Shown here in pieces: positions 1-9,019 of a stretch of 64,000 bases of DNA. Numbering within the stretch: position 1 is the first letter of the stretch; each line of letters begins with the position of its first letter. Source of the stretch: Sphingobium terrigena (GTDB lineage Bacteria > Pseudomonadota > Alphaproteobacteria > Sphingomonadales > Sphingomonadaceae); NCBI RefSeq assembly GCF_003591655.1, contig NZ_QVRA01000017.1, positions 1 through 64,000 of the forward strand, read 5' to 3'. The notes beneath the pieces were generated by a model. It made no database searches. It saw only the letters and a list, made by a program, of their open reading frames with translations, and was not told the DNA's origin. The position numbers were made by a program, and so were the translations under genes.

Positions 1-45
1 TTCTGGGAGAGCAAATCAAGCTCCTCAAGGCCCGATAGATTTTGC

Positions 46-77
46 CATCCAGGGTGGGGCTCGCCCCACCCTGGATG
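46..77. repeat. Perfect 15-bp stem hairpin
   Basis: The arms at 46-60 and 63-77 are perfectly complementary (CATCCAGGGTGGGGC and its complement) with a 2-nt centre. No T-run follows on either strand, so it is either a factor-assisted terminator of a gene left of the window or a REP-like repeat. I see no supportable gene in 1-358; only this hairpin and the leader of the cytochrome gene that follows. Confidence 0.6.
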
Positions 78-358
78 AAATGCTACGCATCCCATGGATG
101 TCGCGCTTCAAATCGAAACCGCCGATTTTCAGCAGGAGGACCATGCGGGCGACCGTATGGCCCTCCTTATCGGCTGACCTATCGACGCTCGATTGCAAAG
201 GCCGGTTGCCCTCTCATGACTCCGTGATACATCGATGCCGCTGGCAGTCGGCTTTGTTGCGGTGCGAAGATGCTTCAATCTCCGTTCACATTCGGAATGC
301 CAGAGAGAATTGCACACTGGTAGAGAATCAGCGGCAAAGTGAAGGGATGAATTGAAGC

Positions 359-742
359 ATGACAATCGCGCGGAGCTTGACGGGACTGACAATCGCTGTA
401 ACCGCCATGGTCGCTACGCCCGTGCTGGCCCAGGCTGGCGATGCCGCCAAGGGCAAGATTGTCTTTGCGCGCTGCGCGCTGTGCCATGATGTCAAGCCCG
501 GACCCAAGAAAATGGGGCCGAATCTGGCGGGCCTGTTCGGCCGCACATCGGGTACGGTGGCGGGTTTCGCTTACTCGCCCGCGATGCAGAAGGCGAAGAT
601 CCGCTGGGACGCCAAGACGCTTGATGCGTTTTTGACGAAGCCAAGCGGCGTTGTTCCGGGTAACCGCATGGCCTTTGCCGGTGTGCCGCAGGCGGCGGAT
701 CGTGCCAATTTGATTGCCTATCTCAAGGCCGAAGCGAAATAG
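359..742 (+). CDS. Class I cytochrome c, periplasmic
   Basis: A 127-residue soluble electron carrier. A signal peptide ends near residue 25 (PVLAQA), one covalent haem site CALCH lies at residues 39-43, and the likely axial methionine is M104 in GNRMAFAG; the length and layout are those of cytochrome c2/c-550 proteins. A purine-rich stretch GAAGGGA about 11 nt upstream supports the ATG at 359. It stands alone, followed by a long inverted repeat. Its partner is unknown; it could accept electrons from periplasmic dehydrogenases, but nothing in the sequence ties it to those encoded further right. Confidence 0.93.
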   Translation: MTIARSLTGLTIAVTAMVATPVLAQAGDAAKGKIVFARCALCHDVKPGPKKMGPNLAGLFGRTSGTVAGFAYSPAMQKAKIRWDAKTLDAFLTKPSGVVPGNRMAFAGVPQAADRANLIAYLKAEAK

Positions 743-789
743 GCTAGCTGCTTAAACCTGCGTGCCGACAATGCGTTTCCCCCCGGCCC

Positions 790-854
790 CGTTCGTTTCG
801 AGCGAAGTCGAGAAACGGTGGCGCGGGGTTTCTCGACTTCGCTCGAAACGAACG
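790..854. repeat. 27-bp perfect inverted repeat
   Basis: Arms at 790-816 and 828-854 are perfect reverse complements and begin with CGTTCGTTTCGAGCGAAG. A partial single-arm copy with the same core occurs at 33884-33902, so this is a dispersed genomic repeat rather than a one-off terminator. Lying between the ends of two convergent genes it could still act as a bidirectional terminator. Confidence 0.75.
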
Positions 855-901
855 GATGAAGGGAGAGCCATCGCCCGCGAGGGGGATCGGGTGCTGTACA
901 G

Positions 902-2269
902 CTAGCCCTTCATGTCGATGGTGGCGATCAGGCCGCCGTCATCGGCATTGCGCAACCGCACCGACGCCTCGAAACTCATCGCCAGCGAGCGGGCGATGGT
1001 AAGGCCGATGCCGGTGCCGGTGCGTCCGCCCGGCTGACCGGTCGCGCCGCGCGTGAAGGGTTCAAACATCTGGTCGAGCCGGTCCGCGGGGATGCCCGGT
1101 CCACGGTCGCGGATATGGATCAGCACCCGCCCCCCTGCCCGCGCGCAGCTGATGTCCGCGCTGCCGCCATAGCGCACGGCGTTATCGACCAGATTGGCGA
1201 TGCAGCGGGTCAGCGCATTGGGTTTGACCCGGACGGTGCCACCGCAACCAGTCAGGAAGCGGACCGGCGCACCCAGTTCCTCGGCATCCTCGGCCATGCT
1301 GGCGAGCAACGAGTCGATGTCGAGGACCGACCATTCTTCCCGCGCTTCAGTGCTGCTGGCCAGGTCCAGCCCCTCGCGCACCAGTCGTTGCATCGCTTCA
1401 TGATCGGCCAGCAGGCGCGCGCGTAGCTCCTCATTCTCGACCAGTTCCAGCCGCAGCCGCAACCGGGTGAGCGGTGTCTGTATGTCATGGCTGATCGCGG
1501 CGAGAAGCTGGGTCCGTTCGGCAAAACCCGCGCGGGCGCGCCGCTGCATCAGGTTGAAGGTGGAGAGCGCGGCGCGCACTTCCTCTGGCCCGCGTTCGGG
1601 AATTTCCTCCGGGTCGAGCGAGACCGAAAAGGCCTCTGCCGCCTGCTCGAGCCGCCGCAATGGCTTTGACACGAAGCGGGCGACGAATATCGCAAGCCCG
1701 GCCGACGCGGCGACGATGACCAGCAAATAGAGCGGATTGAAGATGGTGCTGGGCGGTTTGGCCAGGCGCGGGAAGCTGAGCGCCATTTCGCGGCGTTGAC
1801 CGGCATGATCGGTGAAGCGGACGATCCAGCAGTCGGGACGCGGCGCATCGACCAGGCCTGCCGCCCGTTCCCATCGACCGGTATAGGTGGCAAAGCACAG
1901 CCCGGTCGGCACCTGCCCGGCTTCGGGTTGCGAACGCGGACCAAAGCGTTCGACAAGCGACTGTTGCAGGGCCGTATCCGGCTCCGTCAGCGAGATGCCG
2001 GGCGGCACCGGCGCTGCGCCCATGATGCTGTGATCGGCCATCATCGATTCGATCCGGGCGGGATCGCGCCGCAGACGGTCGGCTATATCGACCGCGCTGG
2101 CAACCACGCGCTGCCGCCGCACCCGCTCAAAATCATGGCGACGGGTCTGTTCGGCGACCAATAGCGCGATGATGGCGGCGATCGTCATGCCCAGCGTCAG
2201 GATGACGAAAATCTGCCCCGCCATCGAGCGGAAGAAAGTGCGGACCCGGCCGCCCAGCCGCCTGATCAT
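902..2269 (-). CDS. Two-component sensor histidine kinase
   Basis: A 455-residue membrane sensor kinase. A first transmembrane helix lies around residues 19-39, followed by a periplasmic region of about 135 residues, a second helix near 178-200, a HAMP linker, the phosphoacceptor H261 in AAISHDIQTPLTRLR, and a C-terminal ATPase domain with the N box (NLVDNAVRYG) and GTGIGLTIARS. The start at 2269 is chosen because it overlaps the response-regulator stop in an ATGA, giving translational coupling; an open frame continues upstream to 2473 but that stretch is regulator sequence in another frame. The resemblance is to EnvZ/RstB-like kinases. The signal is unknown; the divergent RND operon is a plausible target. 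Confidence 0.92.
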   Translation of the reverse strand: MIRRLGGRVRTFFRSMAGQIFVILTLGMTIAAIIALLVAEQTRRHDFERVRRQRVVASAVDIADRLRRDPARIESMMADHSIMGAAPVPPGISLTEPDTALQQSLVERFGPRSQPEAGQVPTGLCFATYTGRWERAAGLVDAPRPDCWIVRFTDHAGQRREMALSFPRLAKPPSTIFNPLYLLVIVAASAGLAIFVARFVSKPLRRLEQAAEAFSVSLDPEEIPERGPEEVRAALSTFNLMQRRARAGFAERTQLLAAISHDIQTPLTRLRLRLELVENEELRARLLADHEAMQRLVREGLDLASSTEAREEWSVLDIDSLLASMAEDAEELGAPVRFLTGCGGTVRVKPNALTRCIANLVDNAVRYGGSADISCARAGGRVLIHIRDRGPGIPADRLDQMFEPFTRGATGQPGGRTGTGIGLTIARSLAMSFEASVRLRNADDGGLIATIDMKG

Positions 2270-3000
2270 GAATAGTCCACCGCGCTGGCCAGCACATAGC
2301 CTTCGCCGCGCACCGTCAGGATCAGTTCGCTGCCGCCCGCCACGTCGGCCAGCTTCTGGCGCAAACGGCTGATCTGGAGGTCGATCGAACGGTCGAACGC
2401 GGCAGTGGCGCGCCGTTCGGGCAGCAAGGCTTCGCGCCCCAGCACAATATTGGGTTGCTCGATAAAGTGGCACAGCAGCCGATATTCGGCTGACGACAGC
2501 ATCACCAGCCGATCGTCAGGTGCGATCAGCCGTCGCTGCACCAGGTCGAGCCGCCATGGGCCGAAATGGGCGTAGCGCATCGTGCTTGCCCTGCCCTGCG
2601 TTCCGGTGTCGCCCCGGCCCCGGCGCAGCAGGTTGCGGATGCGCACCAGCAATTCGCGCGGCTCGAAAGGCTTGGTCAGATAATCGTCGGCACCCAGTTC
2701 CAGCCCCAGCACCCGGTCGATCGCGCTGCCCCGCGCAGTCACCATGATGATCTGCACGTCCGATCCCTCCCCGCGCAGTTCGCGGCACAGCGACAGGCCG
2801 TCGCCATCGGGCAGGTTGAGATCGAGGACGATCAGGTCGACCGGATGATCACGCAGCATTTGGCGCAATTCGCCAAGGTTCGCCGCCGCCAGCAGCCGGT
2901 AATTTTCCTGGGCCAGTTGGCCGACGATCAATTCCCGAATGTCCGCGTCGTCATCGACGACCAGCACGGTAGCAGCACGGGCAGGAGCAGTGTCAGGCAT
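2266..3000 (-). CDS. OmpR-family response regulator
   Basis: A 244-residue response regulator: receiver domain (about 10-125) with acidic pocket DDD at 16-18, phosphoacceptor D60 in IVLDLNLPDG and the conserved lysine in YLTKPFEPRE, then a winged-helix DNA-binding domain ending in LRQKLADVAGGSELILTVRGEGYVLAS. It is the first gene of a two-gene operon with the sensor kinase (ATGA overlap at 2266-2269). It faces away from the RND efflux operon across a 342-bp gap, so control of that operon is a reasonable inference, not shown. Confidence 0.93.
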   Translation of the reverse strand: MPDTAPARAATVLVVDDDADIRELIVGQLAQENYRLLAAANLGELRQMLRDHPVDLIVLDLNLPDGDGLSLCRELRGEGSDVQIIMVTARGSAIDRVLGLELGADDYLTKPFEPRELLVRIRNLLRRGRGDTGTQGRASTMRYAHFGPWRLDLVQRRLIAPDDRLVMLSSAEYRLLCHFIEQPNIVLGREALLPERRATAAFDRSIDLQISRLRQKLADVAGGSELILTVRGEGYVLASAVDYS

Positions 3001-3342
3001 CCCCCTTTCCTAGCGCGTTGCGGGGCGAAAGTCTGCCCGGCGGCCAGCGATGATACAGGCTGATACAAAGCGATACGCTATGCCGCACAGTGCCACAGAT
3101 CGAAGCCAAATTCCGCTATGCTGCCGCTGCCAAAATAGCCAAGAGGCTGAGGTCGGCTGGCCCCCTCGCCGACACCATGCGGAGTCCTTGCGATGCCTGT
3201 CGGTCCACCGGGACGGACAATCGTTGCGATCGATCCGGCCGTCAGCGTGCGTCCTCCTCCCCCTCGTGCGCCCCGGCAGGTCGAACCCCGCGCGAAAGCG
3301 CATCGCAAGGCTCCGCCTGGTCAACAAGGAACCTGCCCGACG
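3001..3342. other. Divergent intergenic region, regulator/efflux
   Basis: This 342-bp gap separates the response-regulator gene from the efflux adaptor gene and must hold both promoters. I could not define -35/-10 boxes or a direct repeat with confidence. The open frames crossing it look like chance readings of GC-rich DNA. Confidence 0.5.
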
Positions 3343-4470
3343 ATGTTAGCACCTTTTTCTGCCCGCTCCCTGCCACTGCTGGCGCTTTGCCTGGCCGTCG
3401 CGGCCTGTGGCGACAAGCCGCCGCCGCAAAAGGGACCGGTCGAAGTGGGCGTGGTGACGCTGACGGCGCGCAATGTCACGGTGGCGAGCGAATTGCCGGG
3501 CCGCACCGTATCCACCATGATGTCGGAGGTCCGACCGCAAGTGGCGGGCGTCATCCAGAAGCGGCTGTTCACCGAAGGATCGCTGGTGAGCGCGGGCCAG
3601 CCGCTCTACGAGATCGACCAGCGGCTGTATCGGGCGTCGCGCGACGAGGCGATGGCGGCGCTGGCAAGCGCGCAGGCGACCGCCGCGGCGGCGCAGGCGA
3701 AAGCGCGGCGCTACGCTACCTTGTCCGACAATGAAGCGGTCAGCGCGCAGGATCGCGATGATGTGACCGCGACCGCGCGGCAGGCCGCCGCCGCTGTCCA
3801 GCAGGCGCGCGCCAGTCTGGCGACCAGCAACGTCAATCTGCAATTCACGCTGGTTCGTGCGCCGATCAGCGGCCGGATAGGGCGCACCCTGTTCACGCAG
3901 GGCGCGCTGGTGACCGCCAGCCAAGCCGATCCGCTGACGACGATCCAGCAGCTTGACCCCATCTATGTCGATATCACCCAGTCGAGCGCGCAGCTGTTGC
4001 AGTTGCGCCGGTCGCTGGCGGCGGGCAAGACGCTGCCGGCCAGCGCGACGATCCGGCTGAAACTGGACGATGGCAGCGATTATCCGCAGGAAGGCCGAAT
4101 TGAATTTGCCGAGCCGATCGTGGACGTCAACAGCGGCACCGTAACGCTGCGCGCCCGCTTCCCCAATCCCGACGGGCTGTTGCTGCCCGGCATGTTCGTG
4201 CGCGTCGTCGCGCCGCAATCGGTCGTGCCCGGCGCAATCCTGGCCCCGCAACAGGGCATCAGCCGCGATCCCAAGGGCAATGCGACCGCGCTGGTGGTGA
4301 CGAAGGATGATAAGGTCGAGCGGCGGATCGTCACAGCCGATCAGGCGATTGGCGACGCATGGCTGATCACCGACGGGCTGAAGGCGGGCGACCGGCTGAT
4401 CGTCGAGGGCACTGACAAGGTGAAACCCGACGACAAGGTCAAGCCCGTCACCATCGCGACGAAGAAGTAG
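3343..4470 (+). CDS. RND efflux periplasmic adaptor, lipoprotein
   Basis: A 375-residue membrane-fusion protein of the AcrA/MexA type that bridges the inner-membrane pump and the outer-membrane channel. The N-terminus is a lipoprotein signal with lipobox LAVAAC. It is followed by a beta-barrel/lipoyl half (GVIQKRLFTEGSLVSAGQPLYEID), an alanine-rich hairpin (about residues 95-160), the second lipoyl half (APISGRIGRTLFTQGALVTA) and the C-terminal barrel (GLLLPGMFVRV). The start at 3343 has AAGGA 12 nt upstream and gives an intact lipoprotein signal; the longer frame from 3193 does not. First gene of a three-gene operon. Confidence 0.95.
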   Translation: MLAPFSARSLPLLALCLAVAACGDKPPPQKGPVEVGVVTLTARNVTVASELPGRTVSTMMSEVRPQVAGVIQKRLFTEGSLVSAGQPLYEIDQRLYRASRDEAMAALASAQATAAAAQAKARRYATLSDNEAVSAQDRDDVTATARQAAAAVQQARASLATSNVNLQFTLVRAPISGRIGRTLFTQGALVTASQADPLTTIQQLDPIYVDITQSSAQLLQLRRSLAAGKTLPASATIRLKLDDGSDYPQEGRIEFAEPIVDVNSGTVTLRARFPNPDGLLLPGMFVRVVAPQSVVPGAILAPQQGISRDPKGNATALVVTKDDKVERRIVTADQAIGDAWLITDGLKAGDRLIVEGTDKVKPDDKVKPVTIATKK

Positions 4471-4480
4471 GGACCGGATC

Positions 4481-7400
4481 TTGCTCAGTCGCTTTTTTAT
4501 CGAACGGCCGATTTTCGCCTGGGTCATCGCCATTGGCGTGATGATCGCGGGCATGGGATCGATGCTGTCGCTGCCGATCGCCCAATATCCCGACATCGCG
4601 CCGCCTTCGGTGGGTATCAACGCGACCTATCCGGGCGCGTCGGCGGATACGGTGGAAACCAGCGTCACGCAGGTCATCGAGCAGCAGCTGACCGGCGTCG
4701 ATGGCCTCATGTATTTCTCGTCTTCCTCCTCGGCGACCGGGCGATCATCGATCACCGTGACGTTCGAGAAGGGGACCGATCCCGACACCGCGCAGGTGCA
4801 GGTGCAGAATAAGGTGCAGCAGGCGCTGAGCCGTCTGCCCAATGCAGTGCAGCAGCAGGGGCTGACCGTCACCAAGTCGCAAACCGACTTTTTGATGCTG
4901 GTCGGCATTTATGACGAGACCAACCGGGCGTCGCAGTCCGACATTTCCGACTATCTGGTCAATAATTTCCAGGATTCGATCGCGCGGATCAGCGGCATCG
5001 GATCATCGCAGATTTTCGGATCGCAATATGCGATGCGGATCTGGCTGGACCCCTATAAGCTCGCCGCCGTCAAGCTGATGCCGTCCGACGTGCAGAGCGC
5101 GATCAGCGCGCAGAATGTCGAAGTGTCTGCGGGACAGATCGGCGCCGATCCTGCGCCTGCCGGGCAGCAGCTCAACGCCACGGTGACCGCGCGCGCGCGG
5201 CTCCAGACGCCGGAGCAATTCCGCAATATCATCGTCAAGACGCAGAGCGACGGGTCGATCGTCCATCTGTCCGATGTGGCGCGGGTGGAGCTGGGCAATG
5301 AAAGCTATACCACCGCCGCGCGGCTGAACGGCCATCCGGCGTCGGGCATGGCGTTGCAGCTGGCACCGGGGGCCGATGCGCTCAAGACCGCCGAAATGGT
5401 CAAGGTGCGGGTGGCGGAGCTTTCGACCAACCTGCCCGATGGCTACAAGATCGTGTTCCCGCGCGACACCACGCCCTTCATCAAATTGTCGGTCGAGGAG
5501 GTCATCAAGACGCTGATCGAGGCGGTGCTGCTGGTCGTCGTCGTGATGTTCCTGTTCCTGCAAAGCTGGCGGGCGACGCTGATCCCGGCGATCGCGGTGC
5601 CGGTGGTGCTGCTCGGTACCTTCGGCATATTGGCGCTCTTTGGCTATTCGATCAACACGCTGACTTTGTTCGGGATGGTGCTGTCGATCGGCCTGCTGGT
5701 GGACGATGCCATCGTTGTGGTCGAAAATGTCGAGCGCATCATGGCGGAGGAAGGGCTTTCGGCGCGCGAGGCGACGATCAAGTCGATGGAGGAGATTGGC
5801 AGCGCGCTGGTCGGTATCGCGCTCGTCCTGTCCGCGGTGCTGCTGCCCATGGCCTTTTTTGGCGGATCGACCGGGGTGATCTACCGGCAATTTTCGATCA
5901 CCATCGTGTCGTCGATGCTGTTGTCTGTGCTGGTGGCGCTGATCCTGTCGCCTGCCTTGTGTGCGACGATCCTGAAACCGATTGCGGAGGAACGGCGGAC
6001 CCAGGGCTGGTCGGGCAAGTTCAACCGCTGGTTTGAACGGCTGACCAACGGCTATGTCTGCCGCACCACGCAGATGCTGGGCAAGCGGACCTTATTCTGG
6101 GGTGGCTATGGCGTGATCATCGCCATCCTGATCCTGTTGTTCGTGCGGCTGCCGTCCAGCTTCCTGCCGGTCGAGGATCAGGGGCAGGTGATGGTGCAGC
6201 TGACCCTGCCCGCCGGTGCGAAGTCCAGCCGGACCGCCCATGCGGTCGAACAGATGCAAAATTATTTCCTGAGTGACGAGAAGGACAATATCTCCTTCGC
6301 GTTCGTGATGGTGGGGTTCAGTTTTGCCGGGCAAGGCGAAAATACCGCGCAGGGCTTCATCAATCTGGCACCATGGGGCGATCGACCGGGGGCGGTGAAC
6401 AGCGCCAATGCGATTGTCGGGCGCGCCAACAAGCAGCTGGCCGCCATCCGTGATGCGCGGGTGCTTGCGATGACGCCGCCTGCCATTCGTGGCCTCGGCC
6501 AGTCCAACGGCTTTACCTTCGAACTGCTCAACACCGGGGGGCTGTCGCGGGCGCGCTTCCTGGAGCTGCGCAACCAGCTGCTCGCCGCCGCGCAGAAAGA
6601 CCCGGTGCTGGCCGGGGTGCGCGCCGCCACGCTGGAGGATACGCCGCAGCTCAAGGTCGATGTCGATTCCGAAAAGCTGGCCGTGCTGGGGCTGACCCAG
6701 GGCGATGTCGACAATGTGCTGACGTCCGCCTGGGGCAGCCGCTACGTCAATGATTTCGTGGATCGCGGGCGGGTGAAGCGTGTCTATATGCAGGCCGACG
6801 CGCCATATCGCGCGCTGCCGAGCGATCTCGACAAATGGATGGTGCGGTCGAGCGCGACGGGAGAGATGGTTCCCTTCTCCGCCTTTGCCACGACGCACTG
6901 GACGATGGGACCGACGACGGTTGCGCGCTTCAATGGCCAGTCGGCCTATGAGATTCAGGGACAGGCTGGCCCCGGCGCGAGTTCGGGCGAGGCGATGGAC
7001 CGGATCGTGGCACTGCAAAAGCAGCTGCCGGCCGGCACCAGCTATGCCTGGAGCGGCCTGTCCTATCAGGAGCAATTGTCGGGCGGGCAAGCGCCGTTGC
7101 TTTATGCGCTGTCGGTGCTGATCGTGTTCCTGTGCCTGGCTGCGCTCTATGAAAGCTGGTCGATCCCGTTCGCGGTGCTGCTGGTGATCCCATTGGGCCT
7201 GGTCGGCGCGGTGGTCGCGGTGTGGGCGCGCGGGCTGGAGAATAATATCTATTTTCAGGTCGGGTTGCTCACGACCATGGGGCTGGCCGCCAAGAACGCG
7301 ATCCTGATCGTGGAATTTGCCGAGCTGGCGCACCGGCAGGGCAAGGATGCGCTGTCGTCGGCGCTGGAGGCCGCGCGGCTGCGGTTCCGGCCGATCCTGA

Positions 7401-7642
7401 TGACCAGCCTGGCCTTTATCGCGGGCGTCATGCCGCTGGCCATCGCCACAGGTGCGGGCGCGCAGAGCCGCATCGCGATCGGCACGGCGGTGGTGGGCGG
7501 CATGGTCACGGCGACGGTGCTGGCGATCTTCTACGTGCCGCTCTTCTTCGTCACCATCGCCCGGCTGTTCGGCAATGACCGGCCCGTGCGGCCAGACCCT
7601 GGGCCGGAACCGACACCGCCCGGCGCAGGCGTGCCCGCATGA
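4481..7642 (+). CDS. RND efflux pump, AcrB/MexB family (HAE1)
   Basis: A 1053-residue inner-membrane proton antiporter of usual family length. It starts FFIERPIFAWVIAIG like other HAE1 pumps. Two sets of membrane helices flank large periplasmic loops; the helix-4 proton relay motif is visible as SIGLLVDDAIVVVENVER, and the second set contains AAKNAILIVEFA and FRPILMTS. The start codon is TTG, 10 nt after the adaptor stop. The 3' end overlaps the outer-membrane factor gene by an ATGA. Substrates cannot be read from sequence; multidrug or biocide export is typical. Confidence 0.96.
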   Translation: MLSRFFIERPIFAWVIAIGVMIAGMGSMLSLPIAQYPDIAPPSVGINATYPGASADTVETSVTQVIEQQLTGVDGLMYFSSSSSATGRSSITVTFEKGTDPDTAQVQVQNKVQQALSRLPNAVQQQGLTVTKSQTDFLMLVGIYDETNRASQSDISDYLVNNFQDSIARISGIGSSQIFGSQYAMRIWLDPYKLAAVKLMPSDVQSAISAQNVEVSAGQIGADPAPAGQQLNATVTARARLQTPEQFRNIIVKTQSDGSIVHLSDVARVELGNESYTTAARLNGHPASGMALQLAPGADALKTAEMVKVRVAELSTNLPDGYKIVFPRDTTPFIKLSVEEVIKTLIEAVLLVVVVMFLFLQSWRATLIPAIAVPVVLLGTFGILALFGYSINTLTLFGMVLSIGLLVDDAIVVVENVERIMAEEGLSAREATIKSMEEIGSALVGIALVLSAVLLPMAFFGGSTGVIYRQFSITIVSSMLLSVLVALILSPALCATILKPIAEERRTQGWSGKFNRWFERLTNGYVCRTTQMLGKRTLFWGGYGVIIAILILLFVRLPSSFLPVEDQGQVMVQLTLPAGAKSSRTAHAVEQMQNYFLSDEKDNISFAFVMVGFSFAGQGENTAQGFINLAPWGDRPGAVNSANAIVGRANKQLAAIRDARVLAMTPPAIRGLGQSNGFTFELLNTGGLSRARFLELRNQLLAAAQKDPVLAGVRAATLEDTPQLKVDVDSEKLAVLGLTQGDVDNVLTSAWGSRYVNDFVDRGRVKRVYMQADAPYRALPSDLDKWMVRSSATGEMVPFSAFATTHWTMGPTTVARFNGQSAYEIQGQAGPGASSGEAMDRIVALQKQLPAGTSYAWSGLSYQEQLSGGQAPLLYALSVLIVFLCLAALYESWSIPFAVLLVIPLGLVGAVVAVWARGLENNIYFQVGLLTTMGLAAKNAILIVEFAELAHRQGKDALSSALEAARLRFRPILMTSLAFIAGVMPLAIATGAGAQSRIAIGTAVVGGMVTATVLAIFYVPLFFVTIARLFGNDRPVRPDPGPEPTPPGAGVPA

Positions 7643-8994
7643 GCCGCGCCGTCCTTCCGCTGATCCCGGCGCTGATGCTGGCGGGTTGCAATATGGCCCC
7701 GGCCTATGTCCGCCCTGCCCCGCCAGTGCCTGCGGCGTTGCCGACGGGTGAGGCCTATGCGCCGACACAGCCGGGCGTGCAGGCTGGGCTGGCCTGGGGG
7801 CAGTTGGTGAGCGATCCGGCACTGCGCACGGTGATCGAGCGGGCGCTGGCCAATAATCGCGATTTGCGCGCGGCGCTGGCCAACATCCTGTCGGCGCGCG
7901 CCCAATATCGGGTGCAGCGCGCGGCGCAATTGCCGACGCTGAGCGGGGACGCGGGCGCGAATGTGACGCGGCAGAATGACAGCTATAGCGCGGATATCGG
8001 CATCAGCGCGTTCGAGATCGACCTGTTTGGCCGGGTCCGCAACCTCAGTGAGGCAGCGCTGGAAAATTATCTGGCGACGCAGGAGGGTGCGCGGGCGACG
8101 CGCATCACCCTGATCGCCGAAACCGCCACCGCCTATGCGACGCTGGCGGCGGATCAGGAATTACTCGCCGTGTCGCGGCAGACGCTGGCGAGTGCGCAGC
8201 GCAGCCTGACGCTGACCCAGTCGCTCAAGGGCGCGGGGCTGAGCGGCGGACTGGACGTCTATCAGGCGCAAACCATAGTGGAACAGGCCGCGTCCGACGT
8301 CGCCGCCAATGTCACGCAGGTGGCGCAGGACCGCAATGCGCTGAACCTGCTGGTCGGCGCGCCAGTCGAGGATGCGCTGCTCCCCGCTTCGCTCGACGGC
8401 CTGATCGCAGGCGTTGCCAGAGTGCCTGCCGGTCTGTCGTCCGACATGCTGCTCCAGCGTCCCGACGTGTTGCAGGCAGAGCATCAGCTCAAGGCCGCCA
8501 ATGCCGATATTGGCGCAGCGCGCGCGGCGATGTTTCCCAGGATCAGCCTGACATCGGCCATCGGCGTCGCGAGTTCCGCCCTGTCATCGCTTTTCACCGG
8601 CGACGCCTTCACCTGGTCGGCCAGCCCGTCCGCCAGCCTGCCGATCTTCGGCGGCCCGGCGCGCGGCAATCTGGACTATAGCAAGGCGCAGCGCGATCTG
8701 GCGGTGGCGCAATATGAGAAGGCGATCCAGACGGCGTTTCGCGAGGTTGCCGATGCGCTGGCGCGGGACGGCACGATCGACGCGCAGCAAGCGGCGCAAC
8801 GCCGCCTCGTCACCGCCAGCCAGCGCGCCTATGACCTGTCGGAACAGCGCTACCGTTCGGGGATCGACACGTTTCTGAATACGCTCGTCAACCAAAGATC
8901 GCTCTATTCTGCGCGCCGGTCGGCCATCGCGACCGACCTTGCCCTCGTCAGTAACAGGCTGCTGCTCTACCGGGTGATCGCCGCCGACCAGTAG
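7639..8994 (+). CDS. Outer-membrane efflux lipoprotein, NodT/OprM family
   Basis: A 451-residue TolC-like channel that completes the tripartite efflux system. The lipobox is MLAGC at the end of a short signal peptide, followed by APAYVRPAPPVP, as in NodT-family factors. Two outer-membrane efflux repeats with long coiled stretches follow (for example QAQTIVEQAASDVAANVTQVAQDRNALNLLVG and the second-half LLQRPDVLQAEHQLKAANADIGAARAAMFPRISL, given here only as landmarks around residues 210-300). The gene begins inside the pump stop codon (ATGA) and ends just before a convergent gene. Confidence 0.94.
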   Translation: MSRAVLPLIPALMLAGCNMAPAYVRPAPPVPAALPTGEAYAPTQPGVQAGLAWGQLVSDPALRTVIERALANNRDLRAALANILSARAQYRVQRAAQLPTLSGDAGANVTRQNDSYSADIGISAFEIDLFGRVRNLSEAALENYLATQEGARATRITLIAETATAYATLAADQELLAVSRQTLASAQRSLTLTQSLKGAGLSGGLDVYQAQTIVEQAASDVAANVTQVAQDRNALNLLVGAPVEDALLPASLDGLIAGVARVPAGLSSDMLLQRPDVLQAEHQLKAANADIGAARAAMFPRISLTSAIGVASSALSSLFTGDAFTWSASPSASLPIFGGPARGNLDYSKAQRDLAVAQYEKAIQTAFREVADALARDGTIDAQQAAQRRLVTASQRAYDLSEQRYRSGIDTFLNTLVNQRSLYSARRSAIATDLALVSNRLLLYRVIAADQ

Positions 8995-9019
8995 AGTCGC
9001 ATGGTGGTGCCGGCGCTGC

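Noticed and set aside
2270..2473. Longer N-terminus for the sensor kinase
   Set aside because: The extra 68 residues are response-regulator DNA read in another frame; the ATGA-coupled start gives a normal kinase with its first membrane helix.
5003..7822. Long antisense open frames across the RND pump gene
   Set aside because: They are rich in His/Arg/Gln/Asp, typical of minus-strand readings of GC-rich coding DNA, lack ribosome sites and overlap an unmistakable pump gene.
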